From NCBI RefSeq assembly GCF_030269305.1, contig NZ_BSTC01000002.1:636539-700538 (forward strand): 64,000 nt of DNA. The letters are read 5' to 3'. Both the position numbers and the translations under genes were made by a program. This DNA comes from Kineosporia sp. NBRC 101731. GTDB lineage: Bacteria; Actinomycetota; Actinomycetes; Actinomycetales; Kineosporiaceae. This document shows, piece after piece, positions 53,543 to 61,931 of this stretch (position 1 is its first letter; each line of letters begins with the position of its first letter). The notes beneath the pieces are model-generated. The model made no database searches. It saw nothing but the letters and a program-made list of their open reading frames with translations, and was not told where the DNA came from.

Positions 53543-54724
53543 CTACCCCAGTCCCGGCACTCCACGTTTGATCTGCCGCACCGCCTGCCCGATGCGGTGC
53601 TCGTTCTCGATCAACGCGAACCGCACGTGCCCGTCGCCGTCCGGGCCGAACCCGACGCCCGGCGACACCGCCACGTCACACTCCTGCACCAGGCGGGTGG
53701 CGAAGGCGATCGAGCCCTCGGAACGGAACTGCGCGGGGATCGGCGCCCAGAGGAACATCGTGCCCTTCGGTCGCTCGACCTCCCAGCCGATCCGGTTCAG
53801 GCCGTCGCACAGTGCGTTGCGCCGGGTCTCGTAGATCGCGTTCACCTCGGCCGGGTACTCCGACGCCTCGTTCAGGGTCACCGTGGCGGCGATCTGCACC
53901 GGCTGGAACGAGCCGTAGTCGAGGTAACTCTTGAGCTTGGCCAGAGCGGCGACCACCTCGGCATTGCCGAGCAGGAAGGCCATCCGCCAGCCGGCCATGG
54001 AGAACGACTTGGTCATCGAGTAGAGCTCGACGGCGCAGTCGAGAGCGCCCTCGCACTCCAGGATCGAGGGCGGGCGCACCCCGTCGAACCAGACGTCGGC
54101 GTAGGCGAAGTCGTGCACCAGCACCACGTCGCGGGGCCGGGCCCAGTCGACGAGCCGCTGCAGATCCCCCTTCGAGACGGTGGTGGTGGTCGGGTTGTGC
54201 GGGAAGCACAGCACCACCACGCGGGGTTTGGGCCAGCCGTACTCCCAGGCGTCCATCACCGCGTCCACGTAGTCCGTGCCGCTGGAGCCGATGGTCACCT
54301 GCCGGGCGTCGGCCCCGGCGAAGTACGGGCCCCAGATGTGGATGGGGTACGACGGGGATGGCACCAGCGCTGCATCGCCCGGTTGCAACAGCACCCACAT
54401 CAGATGACTGAAGCCCTCTTTCGCACCAATGGTGGCGATCACGTTCGTCGAAGGGTCGAGCTTTACCCCGTACTGAGCGGTATACCGGTCGGCAATGGCC
54501 TCACGCAGCTTCGGGATACCCCGGCTGGAGCTGTACCGGTGGTTGCGCGAGTTGTGCGCCGCCTCGGCCAGCTTCTCCACCGCGATCTGCGGACTGGGGA
54601 TGTCTGGATTACCGAAACCCAGGTCGACGATGTCTTTTCCGTCTCGTCGGGCCTGTAGTTTCAGTCCGTCGATGATGGTGAAGACGTACGGCGGCAACCC
54701 TGGGATTCTCCTGAACTCCACCAC
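53543..54724 (-). CDS. Class I/II PLP-dependent aminotransferase
   Basis: 393 residues from the GTG at 54724 (a second GTG follows immediately). Fold type I aminotransferase: RIPGLPPYVF start, NPDIP near 40, YPIHIW near 125, CFPHNPTTTTV, DFAYADVWFDG, and the PLP lysine in SMTKSFSMAGWRM. It is most like the AlaA/LL-diaminopimelate-aminotransferase-type enzymes annotated in actinobacteria; the amino acid substrate is uncertain. No Shine-Dalgarno precedes the GTGs, so a leaderless mRNA is possible. It is divergent from the VOC gene over 99 bp. Confidence 0.88.
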   Translation of the reverse strand: MVEFRRIPGLPPYVFTIIDGLKLQARRDGKDIVDLGFGNPDIPSPQIAVEKLAEAAHNSRNHRYSSSRGIPKLREAIADRYTAQYGVKLDPSTNVIATIGAKEGFSHLMWVLLQPGDAALVPSPSYPIHIWGPYFAGADARQVTIGSSGTDYVDAVMDAWEYGWPKPRVVVLCFPHNPTTTTVSKGDLQRLVDWARPRDVVLVHDFAYADVWFDGVRPPSILECEGALDCAVELYSMTKSFSMAGWRMAFLLGNAEVVAALAKLKSYLDYGSFQPVQIAATVTLNEASEYPAEVNAIYETRRNALCDGLNRIGWEVERPKGTMFLWAPIPAQFRSEGSIAFATRLVQECDVAVSPGVGFGPDGDGHVRFALIENEHRIGQAVRQIKRGVPGLG

Positions 54725-54823
54725 GGCAAGGGTAGTGAGGGGCGCGTCGGCGGCCTGGCAGCCAATCGCCTGATTCTGGCCCCCTGTCATCGAGAGGCCC
54801 GCGGATCCGCCAGACTGGTGTCC

Positions 54824-55549
54824 ATGCCAACCCGGTTGACCGACCTCGTCATCGACTGCCCCGACCCCGTCTCCCTCGCCGCCTGGTGGAGTGAGGCGCT
54901 GGAGTGGCGGGTCACCAACTCGAGTGACTACGAGGCCAATGTCGAGCCCCTCGAGGGCGAGCCCGGTATCGAGCTGACCTTCGTGCCGGTGACCGATTCC
55001 AAGACCGGCTGGAACCGGGTGCACCTCGATCTGGCCAGCCGCGACGCCGCCCACCAGGCGCAGATCGTGGCGCGGCTGGAGTCGCTCGGCGCCACCCGTC
55101 TCGACGTGGCGGACGAGAGGCCCTGGGTGGTGCTCGCCGATCCGGCCGGCAACGAGTTCTGCGTGCTGGAGCACCGCGACGAGTACGACGGGCGCGGACC
55201 GGTCGCGGCGATCGTGATGAAGGTGCCCGACGTGAAGGTCGCAGGCGCGTTCTGGCAGGCGGCCGCGGCCGGGGAGCTCGAGATCACCGACGATGTGGTC
55301 GCCTCGCTCGAGCTGACCACACCCGGCCCGGTGCTGGAGTTCATCCGCGAGAACGAGCCGAAGGTCGTGAAGAACCGGATTCATCTCGACCTGCGGCCCT
55401 ATGCCCCCGACGACCAGTCGGCCGAGGTCGGGCGCCTCATCGATCTGGGCGCCCGGCGGGTCGACGTGGGCCAGTCGGCCGACGTCACCTGGACCGTGCT
55501 CACCGGCCCGGACGGGAACGAGTTCTGCGTGCTCAGCCCCCGGGACTGA
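54824..55549 (+). CDS. Two-domain VOC (glyoxalase-like) protein
   Basis: 241 residues from the ATG at 54824. Two tandem vicinal-oxygen-chelate modules, about 3-115 and 125-241, each ending in the same block (LADPAGNEFCVLE and LTGPDGNEFCVLS). This shows internal duplication. The metal ligand pattern H..E is readable (RVHLDL, NEFCVL). The family includes bleomycin-binding proteins, dioxygenases and epimerases; no substrate can be assigned. It is 41 bp upstream of a GNAT gene on the same strand, probably one transcript. Confidence 0.85.
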   Translation: MPTRLTDLVIDCPDPVSLAAWWSEALEWRVTNSSDYEANVEPLEGEPGIELTFVPVTDSKTGWNRVHLDLASRDAAHQAQIVARLESLGATRLDVADERPWVVLADPAGNEFCVLEHRDEYDGRGPVAAIVMKVPDVKVAGAFWQAAAAGELEITDDVVASLELTTPGPVLEFIRENEPKVVKNRIHLDLRPYAPDDQSAEVGRLIDLGARRVDVGQSADVTWTVLTGPDGNEFCVLSPRD

Positions 55550-55590
55550 ACCGGTGGCGCCCTCCGCCACCGAAGGGCATTCTGGCAAGA

Positions 55591-56151
55591 ATGACCCGAC
55601 TCGTGACCGAGCGCCTGACCCTGCGCCAGTGGAAAGACTCCGACCGTGACCCGTGGGCCGCGATGAACGCCGACGAGGAGGTGCTGCGCTTCTTCCCGTC
55701 CACGAAGACCCGTGAGGAGTCCGACGCCGCCGTCGACCGGTTCATCCACCACCTGAGCACCTACGGCTGGGGCCTGTGGGCCGCCGAGCTGACGGAGACC
55801 GGTGAGTTCATGGGCTTCATCGGCCTCTGGCCGATGCCCATCGGATTTCCCGCAGCCGACCTGACCGAGATCGGCTGGCGTCTCGACAAGCGTTTCTGGG
55901 GGAAGGGTTACGCACCTGAGGGCGCCCGCGCGGTGCTGCACCACGCGTTCACCGTCCTGGGCAAACCCGAGCTGGTGTCAATGACCACGGTGACCAACGC
56001 GCCGTCGCGCCGGGTGATGACGAAGATCGGCATGACCCACTCGCCCGACGATGACTTCGTCAACCCGACCTACGAGCCGGGCCACTGGCAGGGCCCCCAT
56101 GTGCTCCACCGGATCACAGCCGAGCAGTACTTCAAAACAACTGTGAAATAA
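55591..56151 (+). CDS. GNAT-family (RimJ/RimL-type) N-acetyltransferase
   Basis: 186 residues. It has the typical opening TERLTLRQWKDSD and acetyl-CoA loop RFWGKGYAPEGARAVLHHAF (near 107-126), and the C-terminal NAPSRRVMTKIGM motif. RimJ/RimL-like members acetylate the N-termini of proteins or small amines; the target is unknown. It is convergent with rsmI, with 44 bp between the stops. Confidence 0.9.
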   Translation: MTRLVTERLTLRQWKDSDRDPWAAMNADEEVLRFFPSTKTREESDAAVDRFIHHLSTYGWGLWAAELTETGEFMGFIGLWPMPIGFPAADLTEIGWRLDKRFWGKGYAPEGARAVLHHAFTVLGKPELVSMTTVTNAPSRRVMTKIGMTHSPDDDFVNPTYEPGHWQGPHVLHRITAEQYFKTTVK

Positions 56152-56195
56152 CCATATGGACGACGCGCCGGTCAGGTGACCGACGCTGGGGCACC

Positions 56196-57059
56196 TCAAT
56201 CTCGGGCTCTGACCGCCGCGTCGTACAACCCCCGCTTGTTCACACCCGACTGGGCCGAGACCGCGGCGACGGCCTCCTTGAGCCGCTCCCCCGCGTCCAC
56301 CCGTTGCTGGACCTGCGCGACCAGGGCAGCCACATCGTCCGTTGCTGTGGGGTCGGACAGATCGACCGGCACCCTCTCGGGTGCCCCACCGACCACGATG
56401 CTGATCTCCCCGAGAACCTCGGACTCCGAGGCCCAGGCCGCGAGGTCGGCCAGCGGACCACGCTTCACCTCTTCGTAGGTCTTGGTCAGCTCCCGGCAGA
56501 CCGCGGCCTGCCGGTCACCCCCGAAGGCCTCGGCCATGGAGACCAGGGTGTCGGCCGTGCGCCGCGGTGACTCGAAGAAGATCATCGTGCGGGGTTCCGC
56601 GCCCAGACCCCGGAAGGCGGTCGCCCGCTTGCCGTTCGTCCGGGGCGGGAACCCCTCGAAGCAGAACCGGTCGGTGGGCAACCCGGACAGCGCGAGTGCG
56701 GTGAGAGCGGCGGAGGGGCCGGGCAGTGCGGTCACCGGGAACCCGGCCTCCACCACGGCCTGCACCGCCTTCAGGCCCGGGTCGGACACCCCCGGCATAC
56801 CCGCATCGCTCACCACCAGCACGGTGCCACCACCAGCGACCACCTCGAGCAGGGCCGTGGAACGGTAGTCCTCGTTGTGCTCGTGGTTGCTGATCACCCG
56901 CCCCTGCGGCGTGATCCCGAGAGCGGCGGCCAGCCGGCGGAACCGGCGGGTGTCCTCGGCGGCGATCAGGTCGGCGGTCTCGATCAGGCGACTCAGGCGC
57001 ACCGAGGCGTCTTCCGGGTCACCGATCGGGGTGGCCGCGAGGACCAGGCGGCCGCTCAC
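56196..57059 (-). CDS. rsmI: 16S rRNA (cytidine1402-2'-O)-methyltransferase
   Basis: 287 residues, tetrapyrrole-methylase-like fold. RLVLAATPIGDPEDAS opens the protein, followed by LIAAEDTRRFRRL near 33-45, VLVVSDAGMPGVSDPG near 80-95 and the SGLPTDRFCFEGFPPR block near 130-145, all hallmarks of RsmI. It methylates the ribose of C1402 in the decoding centre. Its start overlaps the stop of the membrane protein gene upstream (ATGA). In mycobacteria rsmI is likewise next to the protein mannosyltransferase gene; here one gene intervenes. Confidence 0.93.
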   Translation of the reverse strand: MSGRLVLAATPIGDPEDASVRLSRLIETADLIAAEDTRRFRRLAAALGITPQGRVISNHEHNEDYRSTALLEVVAGGGTVLVVSDAGMPGVSDPGLKAVQAVVEAGFPVTALPGPSAALTALALSGLPTDRFCFEGFPPRTNGKRATAFRGLGAEPRTMIFFESPRRTADTLVSMAEAFGGDRQAAVCRELTKTYEEVKRGPLADLAAWASESEVLGEISIVVGGAPERVPVDLSDPTATDDVAALVAQVQQRVDAGERLKEAVAAVSAQSGVNKRGLYDAAVRARD

Positions 57060-58915
57060 GTCAGGTCCCAGACCAGAACGCCGTCCTGCGCCACCGGTTC
57101 CTGATCGATCAGCGCGGTCACGGTGCGCCGCAACGCGTCCTGCGACGGGTCGGGGCCGAGCACGATCTTGTCGGCGCCCCAGGTCTGGAGGTCGGCCTGG
57201 GCCTGCGCCCGGTTCGCCGGGGTGATCACCGGCACATCACCCGTGTACTGCACCTCGGTGAGCAGCTGCGCGGTGGCCGGGTCGGCGGCCCCGCCGACGT
57301 AGGCCTGACCGTCCTGCGCCGGGCCGAGGTAGTAACCGCCGGGCATCTTGAACGCGTAGCCGGCGGCCGACTGCCAGCGCATCGCCGTGGGCAGGGTCGC
57401 GACAGGGTAGGGCAGCACGACCACGACCGTATCGCTGGGCAGCTGCTTGGCCTGCGTGGTGAAGTACGTCGGAACGGCGGGCGCGTCGACCACCGGCACG
57501 GCCGAGGGCAGTAGCGGCACCAGGCAGGCGAGCGACACACCGATGGCACCGACGGCCCGGGCGGTGACGGCCGTACGGCTCGACGTGCGCCCGGACGCGG
57601 TGGCCGGTTGCAGCAGGCGGTGCCGTGAACCGCTGCGCAGACCCTGCACCGCCAGGGCGAGCATCGCGCCGGCGAACACCGCGACCAGCAGGCCGAAGCG
57701 GGTGGCCAGCGACGACTCCAGCACCGGCACGCTCTGCACCAGCGCGTACGGGCCCTGGTGCTCGGTCCAGACCCCGTCGATCCAGAGCCGGCCCCCGAGC
57801 GAGAGCGCGGCCGAGACCAGCAGACCGACCGCGACGCAGCGCACCGCCAGCATGCGCCAGCCGAGCACCATCGTGATCAGGCAGACGACGATCAGGGGCC
57901 AGCCCAGGTAGGCCAGGTGCTCCTCGATACCGCCCGCGAAGTGCTTGGCCCGGTCGAGGTTCGCCTCGGTGTGCACCAGCACGCCCGAGGTCGGGGTGAA
58001 GAAGGCGGTCACGTCGGCGCCGAAGTAGTCCTTGGTGAAAGGGCTGCCGTGGTTCGCGTGCGCACCGAAGAACTGCAGGTAGAGCGGGTAGGCGGCGAAC
58101 GGCAGGAACACCGCGAACGCCATCCCGAGGGTGCGGGCCAGACGCAGCGCCCCGGCCCGGACCTGGCGAGGACGGCACACGGCGGCCGTGACCATGATCA
58201 GCACCGCGCCGACGGCGGCCTGGAACAGCACCTCCTCGCCGATGAACACCTGCGCCAGCGTGACCAGACCCAGCCAGAGCCCGATGCGCAGGGGGCTGTG
58301 CTGTTCGAAGCCGCTGGTGCGGCGCTGATCGGTGCGCCAGGCCTCCACGCTCAGCGCCAGGAGGATCGGCAGGCCGGGCGCGAACGCCATGGTGATGTGC
58401 CCGGTCAGCGAGTTCACGATCGCCGGGGAGATGGCGAAGCAGACGGCGCCGATCGCGGCCGCCCCGCTGGACACCCCCGGCACCTTGCGCAGCGCCCAGT
58501 AACCGGCGGCGAAACACAGGGGCACGGCGAGCAGGTTCAGCAGGTTCAGCGTGAACAGCGAGCTGAACAGCAGACTGAACGGCGACAGCAGGAGCGCCGG
58601 CAGGATCAGTGTGGTGTTGTTCATGGCGCCGACGCCGTCGGGCCAGTTCATGTCACTGGTCAGGAACGGGTTCTCGACGTTACCGATGGCGTGCGGTGTG
58701 TGTCCGAGCCACCACGAGTAGTGCATCGCATCGGGGATGTTGCCGTCGATCACCCGGCCCGCAGGGTCACCCCACAGCCCGGCTGTCGCGGCCAGGCCGA
58801 AGCCCAGCGCGGCCAAGGCGATCAGTACCAGTGCCGGGCCGGACGGGTCTTCCCGTCGCGGCCGGGGCAACCAGACCCGCTGATCGACCGGTGTGGTCTC
58901 CGGCGACGCGCTCAC
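57056..58915 (-). CDS. Multi-pass membrane protein, GT-C-like, unknown function
   Basis: 619 residues from the GTG at 58915 (GGGAGGA nine bases upstream). About 11-12 hydrophobic segments are followed by a soluble C-terminal domain of about 150 residues (from VPTYFTTQAKQLPSD). The first external loop has DAMHYSWWLGHTPHA near 60-75, with Asp and His residues placed as in GT-C polyprenyl-phosphate-sugar transferases. This supports, but does not prove, a glycosyltransferase role. The overlap with rsmI and the divergent arrangement with a protein mannosyltransferase suggest a part in protein or envelope glycosylation. Confidence 0.6.
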   Translation of the reverse strand: MSASPETTPVDQRVWLPRPRREDPSGPALVLIALAALGFGLAATAGLWGDPAGRVIDGNIPDAMHYSWWLGHTPHAIGNVENPFLTSDMNWPDGVGAMNNTTLILPALLLSPFSLLFSSLFTLNLLNLLAVPLCFAAGYWALRKVPGVSSGAAAIGAVCFAISPAIVNSLTGHITMAFAPGLPILLALSVEAWRTDQRRTSGFEQHSPLRIGLWLGLVTLAQVFIGEEVLFQAAVGAVLIMVTAAVCRPRQVRAGALRLARTLGMAFAVFLPFAAYPLYLQFFGAHANHGSPFTKDYFGADVTAFFTPTSGVLVHTEANLDRAKHFAGGIEEHLAYLGWPLIVVCLITMVLGWRMLAVRCVAVGLLVSAALSLGGRLWIDGVWTEHQGPYALVQSVPVLESSLATRFGLLVAVFAGAMLALAVQGLRSGSRHRLLQPATASGRTSSRTAVTARAVGAIGVSLACLVPLLPSAVPVVDAPAVPTYFTTQAKQLPSDTVVVVLPYPVATLPTAMRWQSAAGYAFKMPGGYYLGPAQDGQAYVGGAADPATAQLLTEVQYTGDVPVITPANRAQAQADLQTWGADKIVLGPDPSQDALRRTVTALIDQEPVAQDGVLVWDLT

Positions 58916-59099
58916 TCGTGCCCGTCCTCCCAGTTCATCCGCCTGCACTGGTGAGCTGGGCGGCCGGTTGCCCAGTCTGGCAGGTGATGTCCCATCAGCC
59001 CCACCCCAGGTCTCGACAGGTCTCGACGGGTCTTCGACCGGCCTTTCCCCCGCATTCCCAGACCGTTCTCAGATCGGGCACCAAGGCGGAGGCCCTACG
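58916..59099. promoter_or_regulatory. Divergent promoter region with short tandem repeat
   Basis: 184 bp between the membrane-protein gene and the mannosyltransferase gene. CAGGTCTCGA is tandemly repeated at 59007-59026, and a third diverged copy (CGGGTCTTCGA) follows. No firm -35/-10 pair was found. Confidence 0.45.
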
Positions 59100-60698
59100 A
59101 TGACGCGCGTGACCAGCCCAGCCGTGGCCACCCGCGCCGCGGTGCGCGAGGTTCAGCCCCCCTCGCCGATCCAGCCGCGTCCCCGTCTGACCAGGCGGGG
59201 ATGGTTCGCGGTCCTGGCTGTCACCGCGTTCGGCGGCTTCATCCGCTTCTGGCACCTGGGCCGTCCCGGCACCCTGGTGTTCGACGAGACCTACTACGTC
59301 AAGCAGGGCTGGTCGATGATCCGGGCCGGCTACGAGCTGGCCTGGCAGGGCAAGGGCGAGGAGGTCGACCCGCGCTGGAACCGCGGCGACATCGACGTCT
59401 TCACCAGCAACCCCGACTTCGTCGTGCACCCACCGGTCGGCAAGTGGATGATCGGCCTGGGCGAATGGATCTTCGGCCCGACCAGCTCGTTCGGCTGGCG
59501 CTTCGCCTCCGCCCTGGTCGGCACCCTGTCGATCCTGATGATCATCCTGATCGCCCGCCGGCTCTTCGGCTCCACCCTGCTGGGCCTGACCGCCGGTCTG
59601 CTGCTGTCGATCGACGGTGAGCACTTCGTCCACAGCCGCACCGGCCTGCTCGACATCTTCGTGATGTTCTGGGCCCTGGCCGCGTTCGGCTGCGTGCTGA
59701 TCGACCGGGACGCCGGTCGGCGCCGGCTGGCGTTGCGGGCGGCGGCGGAGTTCAGCGAGCGAGAACAGACGATCACCGATTCCTGGCGCTGGTGGACGGG
59801 CGTGCGCTGGTGGCGCATCGCCGCCGCGGTCTGCCTGGGCCTGTGCGCGGGCACCAAGTGGTCCGGCCTGTACTTCGCCGTGGTCTTCGGTCTCATGATC
59901 ATTTTTTGGGACGCGGGTGCACGCCGGGCCGTCGGGCTGCGGCTCTGGTGGCTCGGGGCGCTGATCTGGGGCGCCCTGTCCGGCATCGCGATGGGCCTGA
60001 TCGCGGGTCTCACCTACCTGGCCGCCTGGACCGGCTGGTTCCTCTCCAGCGACGGGTACGACCGCAACTGGGCCGCCGAGAACCCGGGCCAGGGCATCAC
60101 GTGGCTCCCGTCGGCCCTCCGGAGCCTGGCGCACTACCACCAGCAGATGTACGAGTTCAACATCGACCTGGCCGCCTTCCACCCCTACATGGCCAACCCC
60201 TGGTCGTGGATCGTGATGGGGCGCCCCACCGCCTTCTACTACGAGGGGCCGAAGGAGGGGCAGAAAGGCTGCACGGTAGACCTCTGCTCCCAGGCCATCA
60301 CGGCGCTCGGCAACCCGGTGATCTGGTGGGGCGCCACTCTCGCGATCGTGGTGCTGCTGTTCCGCTGGGCCCTGCGCCGCGACTGGCGCGCCGGAGCGGT
60401 GCTCGCCGGCCTGGTCGGCGGCTACCTGCCCTGGTTCCAGTACCAGCAGCGCACGATCTTCAACTTCTACACGATCGCCTTCACCCCGTGGGTCGTGCTC
60501 GCCCTGGTCTACGTGCTCGGGCTGATCCTCGGGCGCACCCACGACTCCTCGAGACGACGGCGCACCGGCGCCTGGATCGCCGGGTCGATCGTCATCCTCG
60601 CCGTGCTGAGCTTCTGGTTCTTCCTGCCCCTCTACACCGCCCAGGTCATCCCGCAGAGCTCGTGGAGCGACCGGATGTGGCTGCCCAGCTGGATCTAG
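59100..60698 (+). CDS. Dolichyl/polyprenyl-phosphate-mannose protein mannosyltransferase
   Basis: 532 residues from the ATG at 59100 with GGAGG upstream. GT-C/PMT family: about 10-11 membrane helices. The catalytic first loop has FDETYYVKQGWSM (near 64-76) with the acidic DE pair, and PDFVVHPPVGKWMIGLGEW (about 106-124). Further family marks are SIDGEHFVHSRTGLLDIFVM and GTKWSGLY. It transfers mannose from polyprenyl-phosphate-mannose to Ser/Thr of secreted proteins after Sec export. Likely targets include the window's own Ser/Thr/Pro-rich secreted proteins (inference). Confidence 0.95.
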   Translation: MTRVTSPAVATRAAVREVQPPSPIQPRPRLTRRGWFAVLAVTAFGGFIRFWHLGRPGTLVFDETYYVKQGWSMIRAGYELAWQGKGEEVDPRWNRGDIDVFTSNPDFVVHPPVGKWMIGLGEWIFGPTSSFGWRFASALVGTLSILMIILIARRLFGSTLLGLTAGLLLSIDGEHFVHSRTGLLDIFVMFWALAAFGCVLIDRDAGRRRLALRAAAEFSEREQTITDSWRWWTGVRWWRIAAAVCLGLCAGTKWSGLYFAVVFGLMIIFWDAGARRAVGLRLWWLGALIWGALSGIAMGLIAGLTYLAAWTGWFLSSDGYDRNWAAENPGQGITWLPSALRSLAHYHQQMYEFNIDLAAFHPYMANPWSWIVMGRPTAFYYEGPKEGQKGCTVDLCSQAITALGNPVIWWGATLAIVVLLFRWALRRDWRAGAVLAGLVGGYLPWFQYQQRTIFNFYTIAFTPWVVLALVYVLGLILGRTHDSSRRRRTGAWIAGSIVILAVLSFWFFLPLYTAQVIPQSSWSDRMWLPSWI

Positions 60699-60711
60699 CC
60701 CTCTTCTTGTT

Positions 60712-60750
60712 CGTGATCATGCACAGTGTCCCCGGACTTGCATGATCACG
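60712..60750. repeat. GATCATG palindromic element, short 39-bp copy
   Basis: CGTGATCATGCACAGTGTCC and GGACTTGCATGATCACG with almost no centre; it looks like an internal deletion of the longer form. Palindromy extends to TTGTTCGTG / CACGAACGA. It lies between the convergent stops of the mannosyltransferase and LLM genes, 13 and 20 bp away. Confidence 0.9.
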
Positions 60751-60770
60751 AACGAGGGATGCGGGGATGT

Positions 60771-61799
60771 TCAGGGCAGTAGGTCGGCCAGGGTCTCGAT
60801 CGTCTTCACCCGCTCGGCGTGGGTGCGGTCGAACGGGGTGATCGACAGCGTGGTCACGCCCGCCTCGTGCATCGCGGCGAGTCGTTCGGCCACCCAGGAG
60901 CGCGGCCCCACCAGCGCCACGTCACGCAGCAGTTCTGCCGGCACCGCCGCCGCGGCCTCGTCCTTGTGCCCGGCCAGGTACAGCTCCTGGATGCGATCGG
61001 CCTGCTCGCCGTAGCCGTAACGGGTGGCCAGGTCGTGATAGAAGTTCTTGCCCTTCGCGCCCATTCCGCCGATGTAGAGCGCAAATTGAGGACGCGCGTG
61101 GTCGCGCAACGCTTCGGTCGCCTCTCCGATGGCGACAGGGACCGGAACCACCACGTCCAGCGCCGGCAGCGCCGGGTCACGCCTGGCCGTGCCGGCCGTG
61201 AGCGCGGAACCCCACACGTCCTGATAACCCTCGGGCCGGAAGAAGAACGGGGCCCAGCCCTCGGCCACCTCGGCGGCGAGCTCTACGTTCTTCGGGCCCA
61301 TCGCCGCGATCAGGATCGGGATACGTTCCCGCACCGGGTGATTGATGAGCTTCAGAGGTTTACCGAGGCCACCTTCCCGGGGCATCCGGTAGTGCTTGCC
61401 GGCGTGCTCGAGCTTCTCACGCCGCCACACCTGACGGCAGATCTCGATGATCTCCCGGGTGCGGCCGATGGGCGCGTCGTACGCCACCCCGTGGAACCCC
61501 TCGATCACCTGCGGCCCGCTGGCTCCCAGCCCGAGGGTGAACCGGCCGCCGGAGACGTGGTCGAGCCCGGCCGCGGTCATGGCGAGCAGCGACGGCGTGC
61601 GGGTGTAGATCGGCAGGATGTTCGATGCGATCTCCAGGTCGGGCACCTTCGCGGCGATGAAGCCGAGCTGGCTCACCGCGTCGAAGCTGTACGCCTCCGC
61701 GACGTAGACGATGGACAGGCCCGCGGCCCGGTAGTCCGGCAGCTGATCGACGGTTTCGACGAAACTGCCGGAATACGGGAGTGGCATACCGATCCGCAC
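60771..61799 (-). CDS. LLM-class F420-dependent oxidoreductase
   Basis: 342 residues from the GTG at 61799 with AGGAGG upstream. Luciferase-like TIM barrel: RIGMPLPYSG start, YVAEAYSFD, ASNILPIYTRTPSLLAMTAAGLDHVSGGRFTLGLGASGPQVIEGFHG (residues about 70-115 in two stretches), and PILIAAMGPKNVELAAEVAEGW. These segments match the actinobacterial F420-dependent subgroup. The substrate is unknown. It is monocistronic, upstream of the CheW-gene stop. Confidence 0.88.
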   Translation of the reverse strand: MRIGMPLPYSGSFVETVDQLPDYRAAGLSIVYVAEAYSFDAVSQLGFIAAKVPDLEIASNILPIYTRTPSLLAMTAAGLDHVSGGRFTLGLGASGPQVIEGFHGVAYDAPIGRTREIIEICRQVWRREKLEHAGKHYRMPREGGLGKPLKLINHPVRERIPILIAAMGPKNVELAAEVAEGWAPFFFRPEGYQDVWGSALTAGTARRDPALPALDVVVPVPVAIGEATEALRDHARPQFALYIGGMGAKGKNFYHDLATRYGYGEQADRIQELYLAGHKDEAAAAVPAELLRDVALVGPRSWVAERLAAMHEAGVTTLSITPFDRTHAERVKTIETLADLLP

Positions 61800-61921
61800 A
61801 CGTGCCTCCTGGAGCGCTCGAGGATGGCTGACGGCCCATCCTGCTCCGTGAGGCGCCCCGCCGCACGCGCCTGCATGTGATCCACGCCCCATCCCCGCGA
61901 GTAAGCAGGCGCCCAACCCTC

Positions 61922-61931
61922 CGTGATCATG
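61922..61931. repeat. Half copy of the GATCATG element at the CheW gene end
   Basis: CGTGATCATG overlaps the minus-strand stop codon of the CheW-type gene (61927-61929), so the repeat arm supplies the stop. A broken opposite arm, TGCATGTGATCCACG, lies at 61872-61886. Confidence 0.5.

Noticed and set aside
54725..55588. In-frame extension of the aminotransferase by about 290 codons
   Set aside because: It is antisense to the VOC gene. The aminotransferase family start matches the GTG at 54724.
58995..60542. 515-codon minus-strand frame opposite the mannosyltransferase
   Set aside because: The sense strand has all PMT signatures. The antisense product is Gln/Glu/Gly/Arg-rich without a fold.
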